Shown here one piece after another: positions 11,218 through 19,597 of a stretch of DNA of 64,000 bases (positions within the stretch are counted from its first letter, which is position 1; each line of letters begins with the position of its first letter). The notes under the pieces were generated by a model. That model saw nothing but the letters and a program-made list of their open reading frames with translations. It did not search any database and had not been told where the DNA came from. The DNA is from Acetobacter conturbans (GTDB taxonomy: Bacteria > Pseudomonadota > Alphaproteobacteria > Acetobacterales > Acetobacteraceae): NCBI RefSeq assembly GCF_011516755.1, contig NZ_WOSY01000003.1, positions 124,001 to 188,000 of the forward strand, in the 5' to 3' direction. A program made the translations under genes and the position numbers.

Positions 11218-11747
11218 TTCTCCTTGGTTCCCTTGGCTTTCTTCGTGGCCTTCCCAGAGGGCTTCGCGGCGCTCTCCTGCGGCAGCCGACGACCGAACAG
11301 CTCCAGTCGCATCGAAATAAGCTCGAAGCCCAGACGATTCGCAATCCGGCGCATCAGCGCCTCGTGCTCTTCATCCTCGAATTCCAGCACCTTGCCGGTG
11401 TCTACATCAATGAGATGATAGTGACGCCCATGCTCGCTCGCTTCATAGCGTGCGCGGCCACCACCGAAATCCCGGCGTTCGAGGATGCCCTTCTCTTCGA
11501 GCAGACGCACCGTGCGGTAGACCGTGGCGACCGAGATCCGTGGATCGAGTGCGGCAGAGCGGCGATAGAGCTCTTCAACGTCAGGATGATCTTCCGCATC
11601 CGAGAGGACGCGGGCAATCACCCGGCGCTGGCCGGTCATCTTGAGTCCACGTTCCACGCACAGGCGCGCGATCCGGGAATCGGAATAGTCTTCCGCCTTC
11701 GCTTTACGCGCCGGGCGGAGAGGGGACGACGTCGAAGCCGGACTCAC
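11214..11747 (-). CDS. fur: Fur-family transcriptional regulator
   Basis: 177 aa, GTG start preceded by AGGAAG. A winged-helix DNA-binding domain spans ~25-100 (MTGQRRVIARVL, ISVATVYRTVRLLEEKGIL), and the dimerisation/metal domain follows (HLIDVDTGKVLEFEDEE). The classical HHDH metal site reads RHYH (108-111) and there are no CxxC zinc motifs, as in several alphaproteobacterial Fur/Mur proteins. A Lys-rich tail (from ~160) extends past the usual end. It overlaps olsB by 4 bp. It could be a Fur, Mur or other subtype; metal specificity cannot be decided here. Confidence 0.88.
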   Translation of the reverse strand: MSPASTSSPLRPARKAKAEDYSDSRIARLCVERGLKMTGQRRVIARVLSDAEDHPDVEELYRRSAALDPRISVATVYRTVRLLEEKGILERRDFGGGRARYEASEHGRHYHLIDVDTGKVLEFEDEEHEALMRRIANRLGFELISMRLELFGRRLPQESAAKPSGKATKKAKGTKEK

Positions 11748-11903
11748 GGCATGCTTCCTGCTGCCTGTGTATGCACAACCATATGTCCTCGCCTAGCTGA
11801 TTCACGGGCAACTTGTCCACTCACGGGCAACACTTTCTGGTTGAAACATCGCAAGGTTACGCTCACGCTTGAAGACCTTCACGCATCCGTTCACTCTATC
11901 GCC

Positions 11904-12146
11904 ATGCAAAATTCCGCTGCCGCTCCGACCCTTCTGGACATCACGCGCGAAACCTGCCCGATGACCTTCGTGCGCACCCGCCTCGCCCTCGACGGTCTGC
12001 CTTCCGGGGCGGTGCTGCGCGTCACCCTGCGAGGGTCGGAACCCCTGAAAAATGTTACGCGCTCGACCGAATCGCTCGGTCATACCCTTCTTTCCACGGA
12101 AAACGGTCCGGACGGAACCCATATCCTGACGATCCGAAAGCACTGA
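11904..12146 (+). CDS. TusA-family sulfurtransferase-like protein
   Basis: 80 aa. The family signature C-P-x-x motif is present (ETCPMTFVRTRLALDGLPSG, Cys18-Pro19), followed by the beta-alpha-beta-alpha-beta-beta pattern ending LGHTLLSTENGPDGTHILTIRK. TusA-like proteins carry sulfur as a persulfide on this Cys for tRNA thiolation, molybdenum cofactor or other uses. The partner is unknown; no tus genes lie nearby. Divergent from fur across about 156 bp. Confidence 0.85.
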   Translation: MQNSAAAPTLLDITRETCPMTFVRTRLALDGLPSGAVLRVTLRGSEPLKNVTRSTESLGHTLLSTENGPDGTHILTIRKH

Positions 12147-12174
12147 CCCGGAAAAAAGTTTCTGGAGAGGTTGT

Positions 12175-13290
12175 TTATTCCCCCAGCAACTCACGGGACA
12201 GGGCCACATGCGCCTCCGCATAGGCCATGGAATTGAGCGTGGTTCGCATGCGGTGCTGCGCCTTTTCCACCCGCTTGCGAGCTGCTTCCGGATCAGCCTT
12301 GATGGCGCGGATCGCATCAGCCAGCGCCGTCGGACGGCCGAGAGGCACATAAAGGACCGCAGACGGATCAAGATAATCCTCAAGGCCACCACACGCCGTC
12401 GCTATGACCGGAACTCCGAAATATGTCGCTTCAAGGATGACCGTGATGCCTGAAACGTGCCGGTTCAGCTTGAGGGGCACGACGACCACATCGGCCTGCT
12501 CATAAGTCGCGAATAACTCCCTGTTATTCTTCACACGCATCAGGGTGACGTTGCGATGCCCTTTCGCCGCCCGTCTGGCCGCGCTGGCCCGGCTGACGAT
12601 TCGAAAGGCTGCGGACGGCAACTCGTCCGCGGCGCGACAGAGGGTTCCCCAGTCCCTGTGCTCATCATTCCCCAGTGACAGCACGGCGATGCTGTCAGCC
12701 GAATGGGGTGCTCGTGCTGGATACATACCTTCGGCGCGGATGCCGAAATGAATCCTCTCCACGCGCAGCCACGGAAACAGCGCCCGCGCATCCGCGCAGT
12801 TCAGTTGCGAATGCACGGTGAGAACATCCAGACGCCGCAACAGGCTTCGAAACAGCCACCGTCGCCATAGGGGCTGGCTCGACCAGCGATCCAGCAACCA
12901 GACGGTCTGGCCAATCAGTTTCGGCAACCGCCTCCTCGACAGATGAAATGCCTCGACGAGCCGAAACAGCAGCAACACACCCAGAGTCTGCGATTCCGTG
13001 TGGGTCCACACGACATCGGCGTCGAGCAACTCATGCCGGTTGCGCCAGGCATGCACGACATCGAACCCGAGGATGAAGCGTCCGGCATATCGCGCCAGCT
13101 TCTGGAGGCAATTCTCCGGGTAATCCGTCGCATAGGTGATCAGCACCTCATCGGAGGCGGCATGATTGTAGCCATATGCTGCCTCTTCATTGAGGCCGAG
13201 CACGTGTCCGCGTCTGCATCGCTCGCGCCACGCGGCGCTCCCGAAGCCTCTCGCCAGATGGACGAAGACTTTCACCGGATCACGCCTCAT
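12175..13290 (-). CDS. Glycosyltransferase (GT4-like, GT-B fold)
   Basis: 371 aa. The C-terminal nucleotide-sugar domain is recognisable: IAVLSLGNDEHRDWGTL, a mid segment with ADVVVVPLKLNRHVSGITVILEATYFGVPVIAT, the E-x7-E-type region of GT4 enzymes, and GLEDYLDP. The N-terminal acceptor domain (VFVHLARGFG...) is more divergent. No signal peptide, so cytosolic or membrane-associated. As the last gene of the minus-strand glycan cluster it probably adds a sugar to a lipid-linked surface glycan; donor and acceptor unknown. Confidence 0.85.
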   Translation of the reverse strand: MRRDPVKVFVHLARGFGSAAWRERCRRGHVLGLNEEAAYGYNHAASDEVLITYATDYPENCLQKLARYAGRFILGFDVVHAWRNRHELLDADVVWTHTESQTLGVLLLFRLVEAFHLSRRRLPKLIGQTVWLLDRWSSQPLWRRWLFRSLLRRLDVLTVHSQLNCADARALFPWLRVERIHFGIRAEGMYPARAPHSADSIAVLSLGNDEHRDWGTLCRAADELPSAAFRIVSRASAARRAAKGHRNVTLMRVKNNRELFATYEQADVVVVPLKLNRHVSGITVILEATYFGVPVIATACGGLEDYLDPSAVLYVPLGRPTALADAIRAIKADPEAARKRVEKAQHRMRTTLNSMAYAEAHVALSRELLGE

Positions 13291-13378
13291 TCCCTGAGTC
13301 GATTATGGGGAAATACGGGCAACCGGTCATGCCGCGTTCACGCGCTGCCTTTTTCAATGAAAAATTCCAAAAAATGAG

Positions 13379-13570
13379 CTAATTGGAGACATCGTTTGTG
13401 TCAGCAGTGCTCTGGGAAGCGATTTTGCCCAGACAGGCCGGACACAGACATCCGGACGCACCGTCGCCTTGCGGCACGGGCAGGACTGCCGGAAGCTGCA
13501 TGCACCAGCACTCCCCGGACCCCAGACACTCCATGGGTGCGCCACAGGAGGCGCAATGCGTCGGGCTCAT
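13379..13570 (-). CDS. Cysteine-rich CWC mini-protein
   Basis: 63 aa with seven cysteines arranged as HCASCG, MECLGSGECWCM and GCLCPACL. This matches the 'cysteine-rich CWC' family pattern (CxxC ... CWC ... CxCxxC), which looks like a metal-binding (probably Zn) fold of unknown function. The ATG at 13570 overlaps the stop of the upstream HAD gene by 4 bp, supporting translation as a coupled cistron. Confidence 0.8.
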   Translation of the reverse strand: MSPTHCASCGAPMECLGSGECWCMQLPAVLPVPQGDGASGCLCPACLGKIASQSTADTNDVSN

Positions 13571-14163
13571 GGAGCACTGCGAAAATCGGACCAGGGGCGC
13601 ACGTCCTCGGCCCGCATTCCGGCACGGCGTGCCGATTCCAGACCCTCGGTGCTGTCCTCGAACACGAGGCAGGATTCGGGTGTGACACCCAGACGCCGGG
13701 CCGCCAGCAGATAGATATCCGGAGCGGGCTTGGGTCGTGTCACATCCTCGATGGTCACAATGGCGGAAAACGTCTCCAGCAGACCGATGGCCGCCAGTTC
13801 CGCCTCGACCACCTCGCGCGAACCGCTGGATGCGACTGCGAGCGGCAGTCGGCCCGCCCATTCGCGCACCAGCGCCACGACCGGCGCGTTTGCCTTCACG
13901 CTGGACAGACGCTGCCGCACGCCTTCGCGGGTTGCCGCCATGATGGCGGGGCGGTTCAGCGTGATCGCGTGGGTCTTTTCGAGTTCCGAGAGGACCATGC
14001 CCTCGGAATAGCCGCGACGGCTGACGAACCATTCGGGCGACACGTCGAGGCCGCCTTTTGTCTTCAGCGCCTCAAGCCATGCCGCGAGATAAAGCGGCAG
14101 GCTGTCCACCAGCGTTCCGTCACAGTCAAAGATCAGAGCCTTCGTGTCGGCGCTCACCCACAT
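13567..14163 (-). CDS. HAD-family phosphatase
   Basis: 198 aa. Motif I FDCDGTLVD (nucleophile Asp13, acid/base Asp15), an alpha-helical cap, motif II in AVASSGSR, motif III Lys in RPKPAPDIYLLAA and motif IV VFEDSTEGLESA are all intact, so it should be an active phosphohydrolase or phosphomutase of the beta-phosphoglucomutase/GPH type. It shares one base with the preceding stop codon. Context suggests sugar-phosphate or nucleotide-sugar precursor work, but the substrate is unknown. Confidence 0.9.
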   Translation of the reverse strand: MWVSADTKALIFDCDGTLVDSLPLYLAAWLEALKTKGGLDVSPEWFVSRRGYSEGMVLSELEKTHAITLNRPAIMAATREGVRQRLSSVKANAPVVALVREWAGRLPLAVASSGSREVVEAELAAIGLLETFSAIVTIEDVTRPKPAPDIYLLAARRLGVTPESCLVFEDSTEGLESARRAGMRAEDVRPWSDFRSAP

Positions 14164-14633
14164 CAGGGGAAAGCCGAACGGGGAAAGACCTGTCCGTCAG
14201 CCAGCTTGCGGAGAGGGGTGAACTCCTTGTCCGAAAAGCTTTCCGTCCGCACCTTCGAGCCGTCCGGGGTCTCCACGAACACGGTGTTGTTCCAGTCGGC
14301 GGCGCTGATGCCGGTCCAGAGGGTCAGCACAATCGGATCGGGCTTGCCGTCGCGTGTGCCGTCAAGCTCCACGCGGGCGTCGCCGCTGGACGGCGGGGTC
14401 TGGCTCAGCGGGCCCCAGCCGCCGGGGTGGTGCTTGAACCACTCGTTCAGCATGGCGACCTCGTCCTGCGTGAGCGGACGGGTATCCCGCATGGGTCCTG
14501 TCACCACCTTGCCCCCTGTCACCTCCGGAAAGCTGACGGACACGAAATTCGGCAGCGCAAACATCCAGATCACCAGTGACGTTCCGATCGTGAACGTCAG
14601 AAAGGCGATGATGAACGCGGTTTCCTTCCTCAT
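14163..14633 (-). CDS. Membrane-anchored hypothetical protein in the glycan cluster
   Basis: 156 aa, family not recognised. One N-terminal hydrophobic helix (residues ~7-27, AFIIAFLTFTIGTSLVIWMF) acts as an uncleaved anchor, with the rest probably periplasmic: a segment RPLTQDEVAMLNEWFKHHPGGWG, a beta-rich stretch with the Asp-rich loop GTRDGKPDPIVLTLW, and a C-terminal segment. No cysteines and no known enzyme motif. The gene ends in a 1-bp overlap with the HAD gene and begins 14 bp after the aminotransferase. Confidence 0.75.
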   Translation of the reverse strand: MRKETAFIIAFLTFTIGTSLVIWMFALPNFVSVSFPEVTGGKVVTGPMRDTRPLTQDEVAMLNEWFKHHPGGWGPLSQTPPSSGDARVELDGTRDGKPDPIVLTLWTGISAADWNNTVFVETPDGSKVRTESFSDKEFTPLRKLADGQVFPRSAFP

Positions 14634-14647
14634 ATACAGTCTGTCCT

Positions 14648-15787
14648 TCAGCCACGTACGGCGGCGATCACCCGGGCGACCTCCGCATCTGTCAGTTCCG
14701 GGTGGATCGGCAACGCCAGAATCCGCTGGGAAAGCGATTCCGCCACCGGCAGCGCTACCCCGTCATGATGCGGCTGATAGGCCGGTTGATGGTGCAACGG
14801 CAACGGGTAGTAGATTGCCGACGGCACACCGACCGCCTTCATCCGCTCCTGTGTCGCTGCCCGTTCCGCCGAATTCCGGAACAAAATTGAATAGATCGCC
14901 CAGGCGCTGGCGCTGTCCGGCACGCGGGCCGGGACCGTCACCACACCGCGGAGACCGGCGTCATAGGCGTCGGCGATGGCGTCACGCCGCGCCAGTTCTT
15001 CCGGGAACACGTCCAGCTTGGCCAGCAACACGGCGGCCTGCAATGTGTCGAGGCGGCCATTCATGCCGGTGCGCAGGACCTCGTAGCGGGTCTTGCCCTC
15101 GCCATGCGTCCGCAGCGAGCGGTACAGATCGGCGCGCTCGGCATCGTCGGTCAGGATCGCGCCGCCGTCTCCGTAGCCGCCAAGGGGCTTGGAGGGGAAG
15201 AAGGACAGCGTGGTCGCCGTGGCTTCCGCGCCGAGTTTGCGTCCGTGATACGCGCCCCCAAAGGACTGGGCGCAGTCATCCATGAGGAAAAGGTCGTAAT
15301 CCGCCGCGATACTGCGCAGGGCGTCCCATGGGGCGGGCTGGCCGAACAGATCGACGCCGACCAGCGCGCGGGGGCGCAGGATGCCGTCGCTGCGCACCTT
15401 TTCGATCCGTTGGCGCAGGTTAGCCGGATCGATCTGAAAGGTCGCGGGATCGACATCGACGAAAACGGGTGTCGCGCCCAGCAGCAGCGGCACTTCGGCG
15501 GTTGCCGTGTAGGTGAAGGCGGGCAGGAACACGGCGTCGCCCGGTCCGATATTCTCCGCCATCATGACGATCTGCAGCGCGTCCGTGCCGGACGACACGC
15601 CCACGCAGTGGGCCACCCCGCCCCACTGCGCGAGCCGCTCTTCCAGTTCGGTCACTTCCGGGCCGAGGACGAAGCGGCAATGCTCCAGAACCGTGTCGAT
15701 CCGTTGCCGCAGGGGCGCGCCCAGACGGCGTTGCTGAGCGGGCAGGTCAAGAAACGCAATCGGCTTTTCGCCGCCTGTCGTGGTCAT
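14648..15787 (-). CDS. DegT/DnrJ/EryC1/StrS sugar aminotransferase
   Basis: 379 aa PLP enzyme that aminates keto sugars bound to nucleotides. Visible features: the cofactor segment GVSSGTDALQI, the FTYTATAEVPLLLGATPVFVD region, the Asp pair in FLMDDCAQSFGG, and the PLP lysine Lys200 in SFFPSKPLGGYGDGG. The start codon overlaps the stop of the 4,6-dehydratase gene by 4 bp. The pair would convert a UDP-4-keto-6-deoxy-HexNAc into an amino sugar; the exact product is not predictable. Confidence 0.93.
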   Translation of the reverse strand: MTTTGGEKPIAFLDLPAQQRRLGAPLRQRIDTVLEHCRFVLGPEVTELEERLAQWGGVAHCVGVSSGTDALQIVMMAENIGPGDAVFLPAFTYTATAEVPLLLGATPVFVDVDPATFQIDPANLRQRIEKVRSDGILRPRALVGVDLFGQPAPWDALRSIAADYDLFLMDDCAQSFGGAYHGRKLGAEATATTLSFFPSKPLGGYGDGGAILTDDAERADLYRSLRTHGEGKTRYEVLRTGMNGRLDTLQAAVLLAKLDVFPEELARRDAIADAYDAGLRGVVTVPARVPDSASAWAIYSILFRNSAERAATQERMKAVGVPSAIYYPLPLHHQPAYQPHHDGVALPVAESLSQRILALPIHPELTDAEVARVIAAVRG

Positions 15788-17799
15788 GAGGTCAGTCTCT
15801 CCCTGTCCTGATCGGCGCTGGACACGACTCCACGCACTTCACCGGTCGCGTTGTGATCGAATTCCGGCACGAGATTCCTGAGAACCACAATGGCCGCAGC
15901 GGCATCCCCGGCATGCGCCAGAACGGCGATACGGTCCACTGTCTGCGCCACCTCGGCGTAATCCACCACCCGTGGGGCGGCCATCAGCAGGCCGGGTGCG
16001 TCGGTCGGCACGGGGGCTTCGCGACCGTGGAACAGTTCCTCGAACAGTTTTTCGCCGGGGCGAAGGCCGGTGAAGCTGATCCTCACATCCTCATCGGGGC
16101 GCAGTCCGGCGAGGCGGATCATCTGGCGCGCCAGATCGACGATCTTTACCGGCTCTCCCATGTCGAGCACGAAGATGCCGCCGTCACGCAGCAGGGCGTC
16201 GGTGCCCGCGATACGTTCTGGCTGCACGCCGCCGGGTGCGTCATGCTCGAATCCGGGTCCGTCCGTTCCGCGCACGCTGGCCTGAAGGACCAGTCCGACC
16301 GCTTCCGGCACGGTCATGAAATAGCGGCGCATATCGGGGTGCGTGACCGTCAGCGGGCCGCCCCGTTCAAGCTGCCTGCGAAACAGCGGCACGACCGAGC
16401 CGGTTGAGCCCAGCACATTGCCGAACCGGACCGTGACGCATCGCAATGCCTCGCCAGCGTTGCGGGTGGCGATGTCCAGCGCCTGACAGTACATCTCCGC
16501 CGCCCGCTTGCTCGCGCCCATCAGGCTGGACGGATTGACGGCCTTGTCGGTGGAGATCATCACCAGCGCCCGCGCGCCGTGACGGCGGGCCGCGTCCGCC
16601 ACGATGCGCGTGCCGAGCACGTTGGTGAGGAGGCCCTCGCAGGCATTGGCCTCGACGATCGGCACATGCTTGAGCGCTGCCGCGTGGAATACGAGAGCCG
16701 GACGGAACTGTGCGAACACCTCGTCGATGCGCTCGATATCGCGCACATCGGCCACCACGACGCTGCGCGGCACGGCGGAGGCGACTTCTCCCAGTTCGAC
16801 ATCGATCTGCCACAGGGCGAATTCGCCGTGGTCGAGCAGCACGAGGTGGCGCGGTCCGAAGCCGGCGATCTGCCGTGCCAGTTCCGACCCGATGGTGCCG
16901 CCCGCGCCGGTGACGAGCACGACCTGATTGCGGATCATCCGTTCCATGCCCGCGTGATCGAGCGGCACCTGTGGACGGTTGAGCAGATCCTCGATGGCCA
17001 CGGGCCGGAGTTCGATCTTGTCGGCGGGCGTCAGAGCCGTGAGCACCGGCGCGCGCATGACCTCGATACCGTGAGACTCCGCCGCTTCCAGCACGCGGGC
17101 GAGCTTCTCGCCGCGAAAGTTGGAATCGGTGATGACCAGCGTGTTCGGCAGCCCCTGACGCCGTGCCAGTCCGTCGAGGAGTGCTGCGACATCGGTCACA
17201 TGCCCGAGGATCGGCACGTTATGGATGCGACGCCCGGCCTGATGCGTTCCCTGCCCGATCAGGCCCGTGACCCGGATGCCCGACTCCGGCGTCCGGTCGA
17301 GGGCGCGCAGATAGAGGTCCGCGATCTGGTCGGCGCCCACCAGCATGATGCGTTTCTGGGTCACGCTGCGGCGTGTGATGCCGTTGATCAGGCGATAGGC
17401 CGTGCGGAGGCCGCCGAGCATACCGATCAGGGTCAGGGTGTAGATGATGGGGAAGGTCGGGCTGGGGAGCGGAAAGCCTGTGGCCCAGAGTCCTGCGGTG
17501 AACAGGGCCGAACTGGCCGCGGAGGCTCCGACGATGCCGAGCAGGTCCGAGATTCCGGAGAACCGCCAGTATTGCTGTGGCATCCGGAACGGCAGGCCGC
17601 TGACGAGGAGGGTGATTGCCCCTCCGGCGAGAAACCACAGCGGATGCAACAGGCCGTCACGGGGGGCGGCGAGCCAGCGCGCCAGTGGCGCGGCGACAGC
17701 GGCCACGCTGCCATCGAGCAGGACGTTGACCAGTATTCGGTTGAGGGGCCGCAGCCGGGTGCTCTTCGGCGCGGCTTCCGGCGGGCGTTGCGAGACCAT
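15784..17799 (-). CDS. Membrane nucleotide-sugar 4,6-dehydratase (WbpM/CapD/FlaA1 family)
   Basis: 671 aa. The N-terminal ~135 residues contain about four membrane helices, then a CoA-binding-like domain (RIMLVGADQIADLYLRAL), then a catalytic extended SDR domain with the NAD(P) loop VTGAGGTIGSELARQ (~295-309). The catalytic region reads STDKAVNPSSLMGASKRAAE, with Met replacing the usual SDR Tyr, as in the large WbpM-type dehydratases. Acts on UDP-GlcNAc-type substrates at the cytoplasmic face. A GTG at 17802 precedes the ATG used here. Confidence 0.93.
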   Translation of the reverse strand: MVSQRPPEAAPKSTRLRPLNRILVNVLLDGSVAAVAAPLARWLAAPRDGLLHPLWFLAGGAITLLVSGLPFRMPQQYWRFSGISDLLGIVGASAASSALFTAGLWATGFPLPSPTFPIIYTLTLIGMLGGLRTAYRLINGITRRSVTQKRIMLVGADQIADLYLRALDRTPESGIRVTGLIGQGTHQAGRRIHNVPILGHVTDVAALLDGLARRQGLPNTLVITDSNFRGEKLARVLEAAESHGIEVMRAPVLTALTPADKIELRPVAIEDLLNRPQVPLDHAGMERMIRNQVVLVTGAGGTIGSELARQIAGFGPRHLVLLDHGEFALWQIDVELGEVASAVPRSVVVADVRDIERIDEVFAQFRPALVFHAAALKHVPIVEANACEGLLTNVLGTRIVADAARRHGARALVMISTDKAVNPSSLMGASKRAAEMYCQALDIATRNAGEALRCVTVRFGNVLGSTGSVVPLFRRQLERGGPLTVTHPDMRRYFMTVPEAVGLVLQASVRGTDGPGFEHDAPGGVQPERIAGTDALLRDGGIFVLDMGEPVKIVDLARQMIRLAGLRPDEDVRISFTGLRPGEKLFEELFHGREAPVPTDAPGLLMAAPRVVDYAEVAQTVDRIAVLAHAGDAAAAIVVLRNLVPEFDHNATGEVRGVVSSADQDRERLTS

Positions 17800-17881
17800 C
17801 ACGCTCGCCCTATAGCCCAGCTATGCGTCGGCTAGAAGCTAATGAGGCCGAGGTTTTTTCAATTCCGGTTCCGGCGTCGTG

Positions 17882-18925
17882 ATGTTTCATCTGTCTCCTT
17901 CTTTCGGCCTGCTGCTCCTCGCCTATGCTGTATCGGCCCTGCTGTGCCGCCGGATGATCTCCGTGGCGGTGCTCGATACGCCGGGACACCGCAGTTCGCA
18001 CACCATCCCCACGCCCAAGGGCGGCGGCATCGGGGTGATGGGGGCGTTCCTGCTGCTGTTCTTTCCGATGCGGCATGTCTGCGGGCTGGAGGCTTTCACG
18101 CCTGACAGCATGGCCATCTGGGTGGCGGCCGCCCTGCTGGCGGCCGTTTCCTGGCTGGACGACGTGTATCAGTGGTCTCCGCTCATCAAGCTGGGGGCGC
18201 AGTGTCTTTCCGCCGTTCTGGTCACTGCCGCGACCCTGCCCGTCGGCACATTCGACAGCACGATGACTGCCCTTTTCGCGGGCTTCTGCGCGGTGATCTG
18301 GATTGTTTTCGTCACCAATGCGGTGAACTTCATGGATGGGCTCAACGGGCTTGTTTCGGGCACGCTCTGTCTGGTGTTCCTGTGTCTGGCGCTGCCGTTC
18401 TGGCCGTCCGACACGCCGGAACTGCGCCTCATCGCAGCCCTGCTGAGCTTTGGGCTTCTGGCATTCCTGCCGCTGAATTTTCCCCACGCACGGATCTTTC
18501 TTGGGGATGTCGGCAGTCAGCCCTGCGGCCTGCTGGTCGCGGCTTCTGCCCTGCTGCTCGCCACCCCTGACTTCGCGCCGACCATGCCGGACTTCCATGC
18601 TGCCCTGCTGGTCCCCTGCCTGACGGCCGGGCTGCTGTATGACGTCGGTTTCACCCTCGTGCGCCGGGGGTGCGCCGGGGAGAAGCTGCTACAGGCGCAT
18701 CGGGGGCATCTCTACCAGATCGCTTTCCGTTCCGGCGTACCGATGCCCGCCATCACGCTCCTGCACTGGGCATTTGTCCTGTGGGGCGCCGGGACCTATG
18801 CGCTGCTCTGTCTGCGGCCCGAGGCTGCAACGGCGCTGACCATTTTCTGTGTGGCGTTGCCGCAGTTGCTCTGGACGGCGTTTGTCATCCGGCGCGCCAG
18901 CCGACATCCCGTCGGCAAATGGTGA
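17882..18925 (+). CDS. Polyprenyl-phosphate sugar-1-phosphate transferase (WecA/WbpL/MraY superfamily)
   Basis: 347 aa with about ten membrane helices. Signature segments: HSSHTIPTPKGGGIGV, the Asp pair in SWLDDVYQWSPLIKLGAQ, NAVNFMDGLNGL, FLGDVGSQPCGLLVAA and the H-x-x-x-L cytosolic loop AHRGHLYQIA. It transfers a HexNAc-1-phosphate to undecaprenyl phosphate, starting a lipid-linked glycan. Divergently transcribed from the dehydratase gene across ~80 bp. The ATG at 17882 was preferred over the overlapping GTG at 17879. Confidence 0.93.
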   Translation: MFHLSPSFGLLLLAYAVSALLCRRMISVAVLDTPGHRSSHTIPTPKGGGIGVMGAFLLLFFPMRHVCGLEAFTPDSMAIWVAAALLAAVSWLDDVYQWSPLIKLGAQCLSAVLVTAATLPVGTFDSTMTALFAGFCAVIWIVFVTNAVNFMDGLNGLVSGTLCLVFLCLALPFWPSDTPELRLIAALLSFGLLAFLPLNFPHARIFLGDVGSQPCGLLVAASALLLATPDFAPTMPDFHAALLVPCLTAGLLYDVGFTLVRRGCAGEKLLQAHRGHLYQIAFRSGVPMPAITLLHWAFVLWGAGTYALLCLRPEAATALTIFCVALPQLLWTAFVIRRASRHPVGKW

Positions 18926-18930
18926 CCGGC

Positions 18931-18968
18931 TGACACAAAAAAACCGGAAGCCTTTCAGCTTCCGGTTT
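18931..18968 (-). terminator. Intrinsic terminator of the exported-protein gene (possibly bidirectional)
   Basis: Perfect 11-bp stem, arms aaaccggaagc (18941-18951) and gcttccggttt (18958-18968), six-base loop. Read on the minus strand it is followed by a run of seven T, so it best terminates the gene ending at 18991. It may also stop plus-strand transcripts ending at 18925. Confidence 0.85.
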
Positions 18969-18990
18969 GTCGTCGTCAGGTCGTGACGTC

Positions 18991-19437
18991 TTATTTGAGG
19001 GGTTCGAACTTCAGGCCACCGGCTCCTGCGGAGAGGCGTGCGCCCGTGGTGCTGGATTCGAGTTTCAGGCGGACACCATTCTTGTTTTCCAGAACGGCTC
19101 CTCCGAGACCCTCGCCGAGCGTGGCTTCTCCGCTGGTTGCGGCGAACGTGCCGGCCATGTCCGCGGCCTTGTGAAGGTTATAGACGGTGCCTTTGCTGAC
19201 CGAGTTGGAGAACCCGACGGCAGCGATTTCCCCGCCCGTCACTTTGTAATGATAAACGTGCTTGTGGAAGACAAGCTGGGCATCGCCCCATGTGTAACCA
19301 ACACCGACATCGGCTGATTTCACTGTGATCGTAATCGTACCGGACTGCTCCCCGAGCGCCGTGTCAGCCGCGTGAGCAGGCAGGGCGAACGTCGCAGCGG
19401 AAAGGACCGCAACTGCGGCAAACGGTGCAAAGCGCAT
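18991..19437 (-). CDS. Exported hypothetical protein
   Basis: 148 aa. A clear signal peptide (MRFAPFAAVAVLSAATFALPAHA, cleavage after AHA) precedes a Gly/Val-rich, probably all-beta mature part: VKSADVGVGYTWGDAQLVF, YHYKVTGGEIAAVGFSN, GTVYNLHKAADMAGTF, ENKNGVRLKLESSTTGARLS. The alternating pattern suggests a periplasmic beta-sandwich or barrel-like fold; I do not recognise a named family. The start at 19437 follows a good AGGAG. Monocistronic, with its own terminator at 18931-18968. Confidence 0.8.
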   Translation of the reverse strand: MRFAPFAAVAVLSAATFALPAHAADTALGEQSGTITITVKSADVGVGYTWGDAQLVFHKHVYHYKVTGGEIAAVGFSNSVSKGTVYNLHKAADMAGTFAATSGEATLGEGLGGAVLENKNGVRLKLESSTTGARLSAGAGGLKFEPLK

Positions 19438-19597
19438 GTGGGACTCCTCGTGTTTTCCCAGCGGAACCAGAGATGTAACGATAAGGCTCGCTATGTAGCC
19501 TAACACGCCACCCGGGCTCCGGTTCATCTCGGGGTATTGAGGCACAAGGTTTTTCACCCGCCAAGCGTATCAGCGCATGCGTGCTCCGCGAAAAAAG

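Noticed and set aside
18998-19015. tRNA T-arm-like sequence (ggttcgaac)
   Set aside because: It is the 3' coding end of the exported-protein gene; no acceptor or anticodon arms can be drawn around it.
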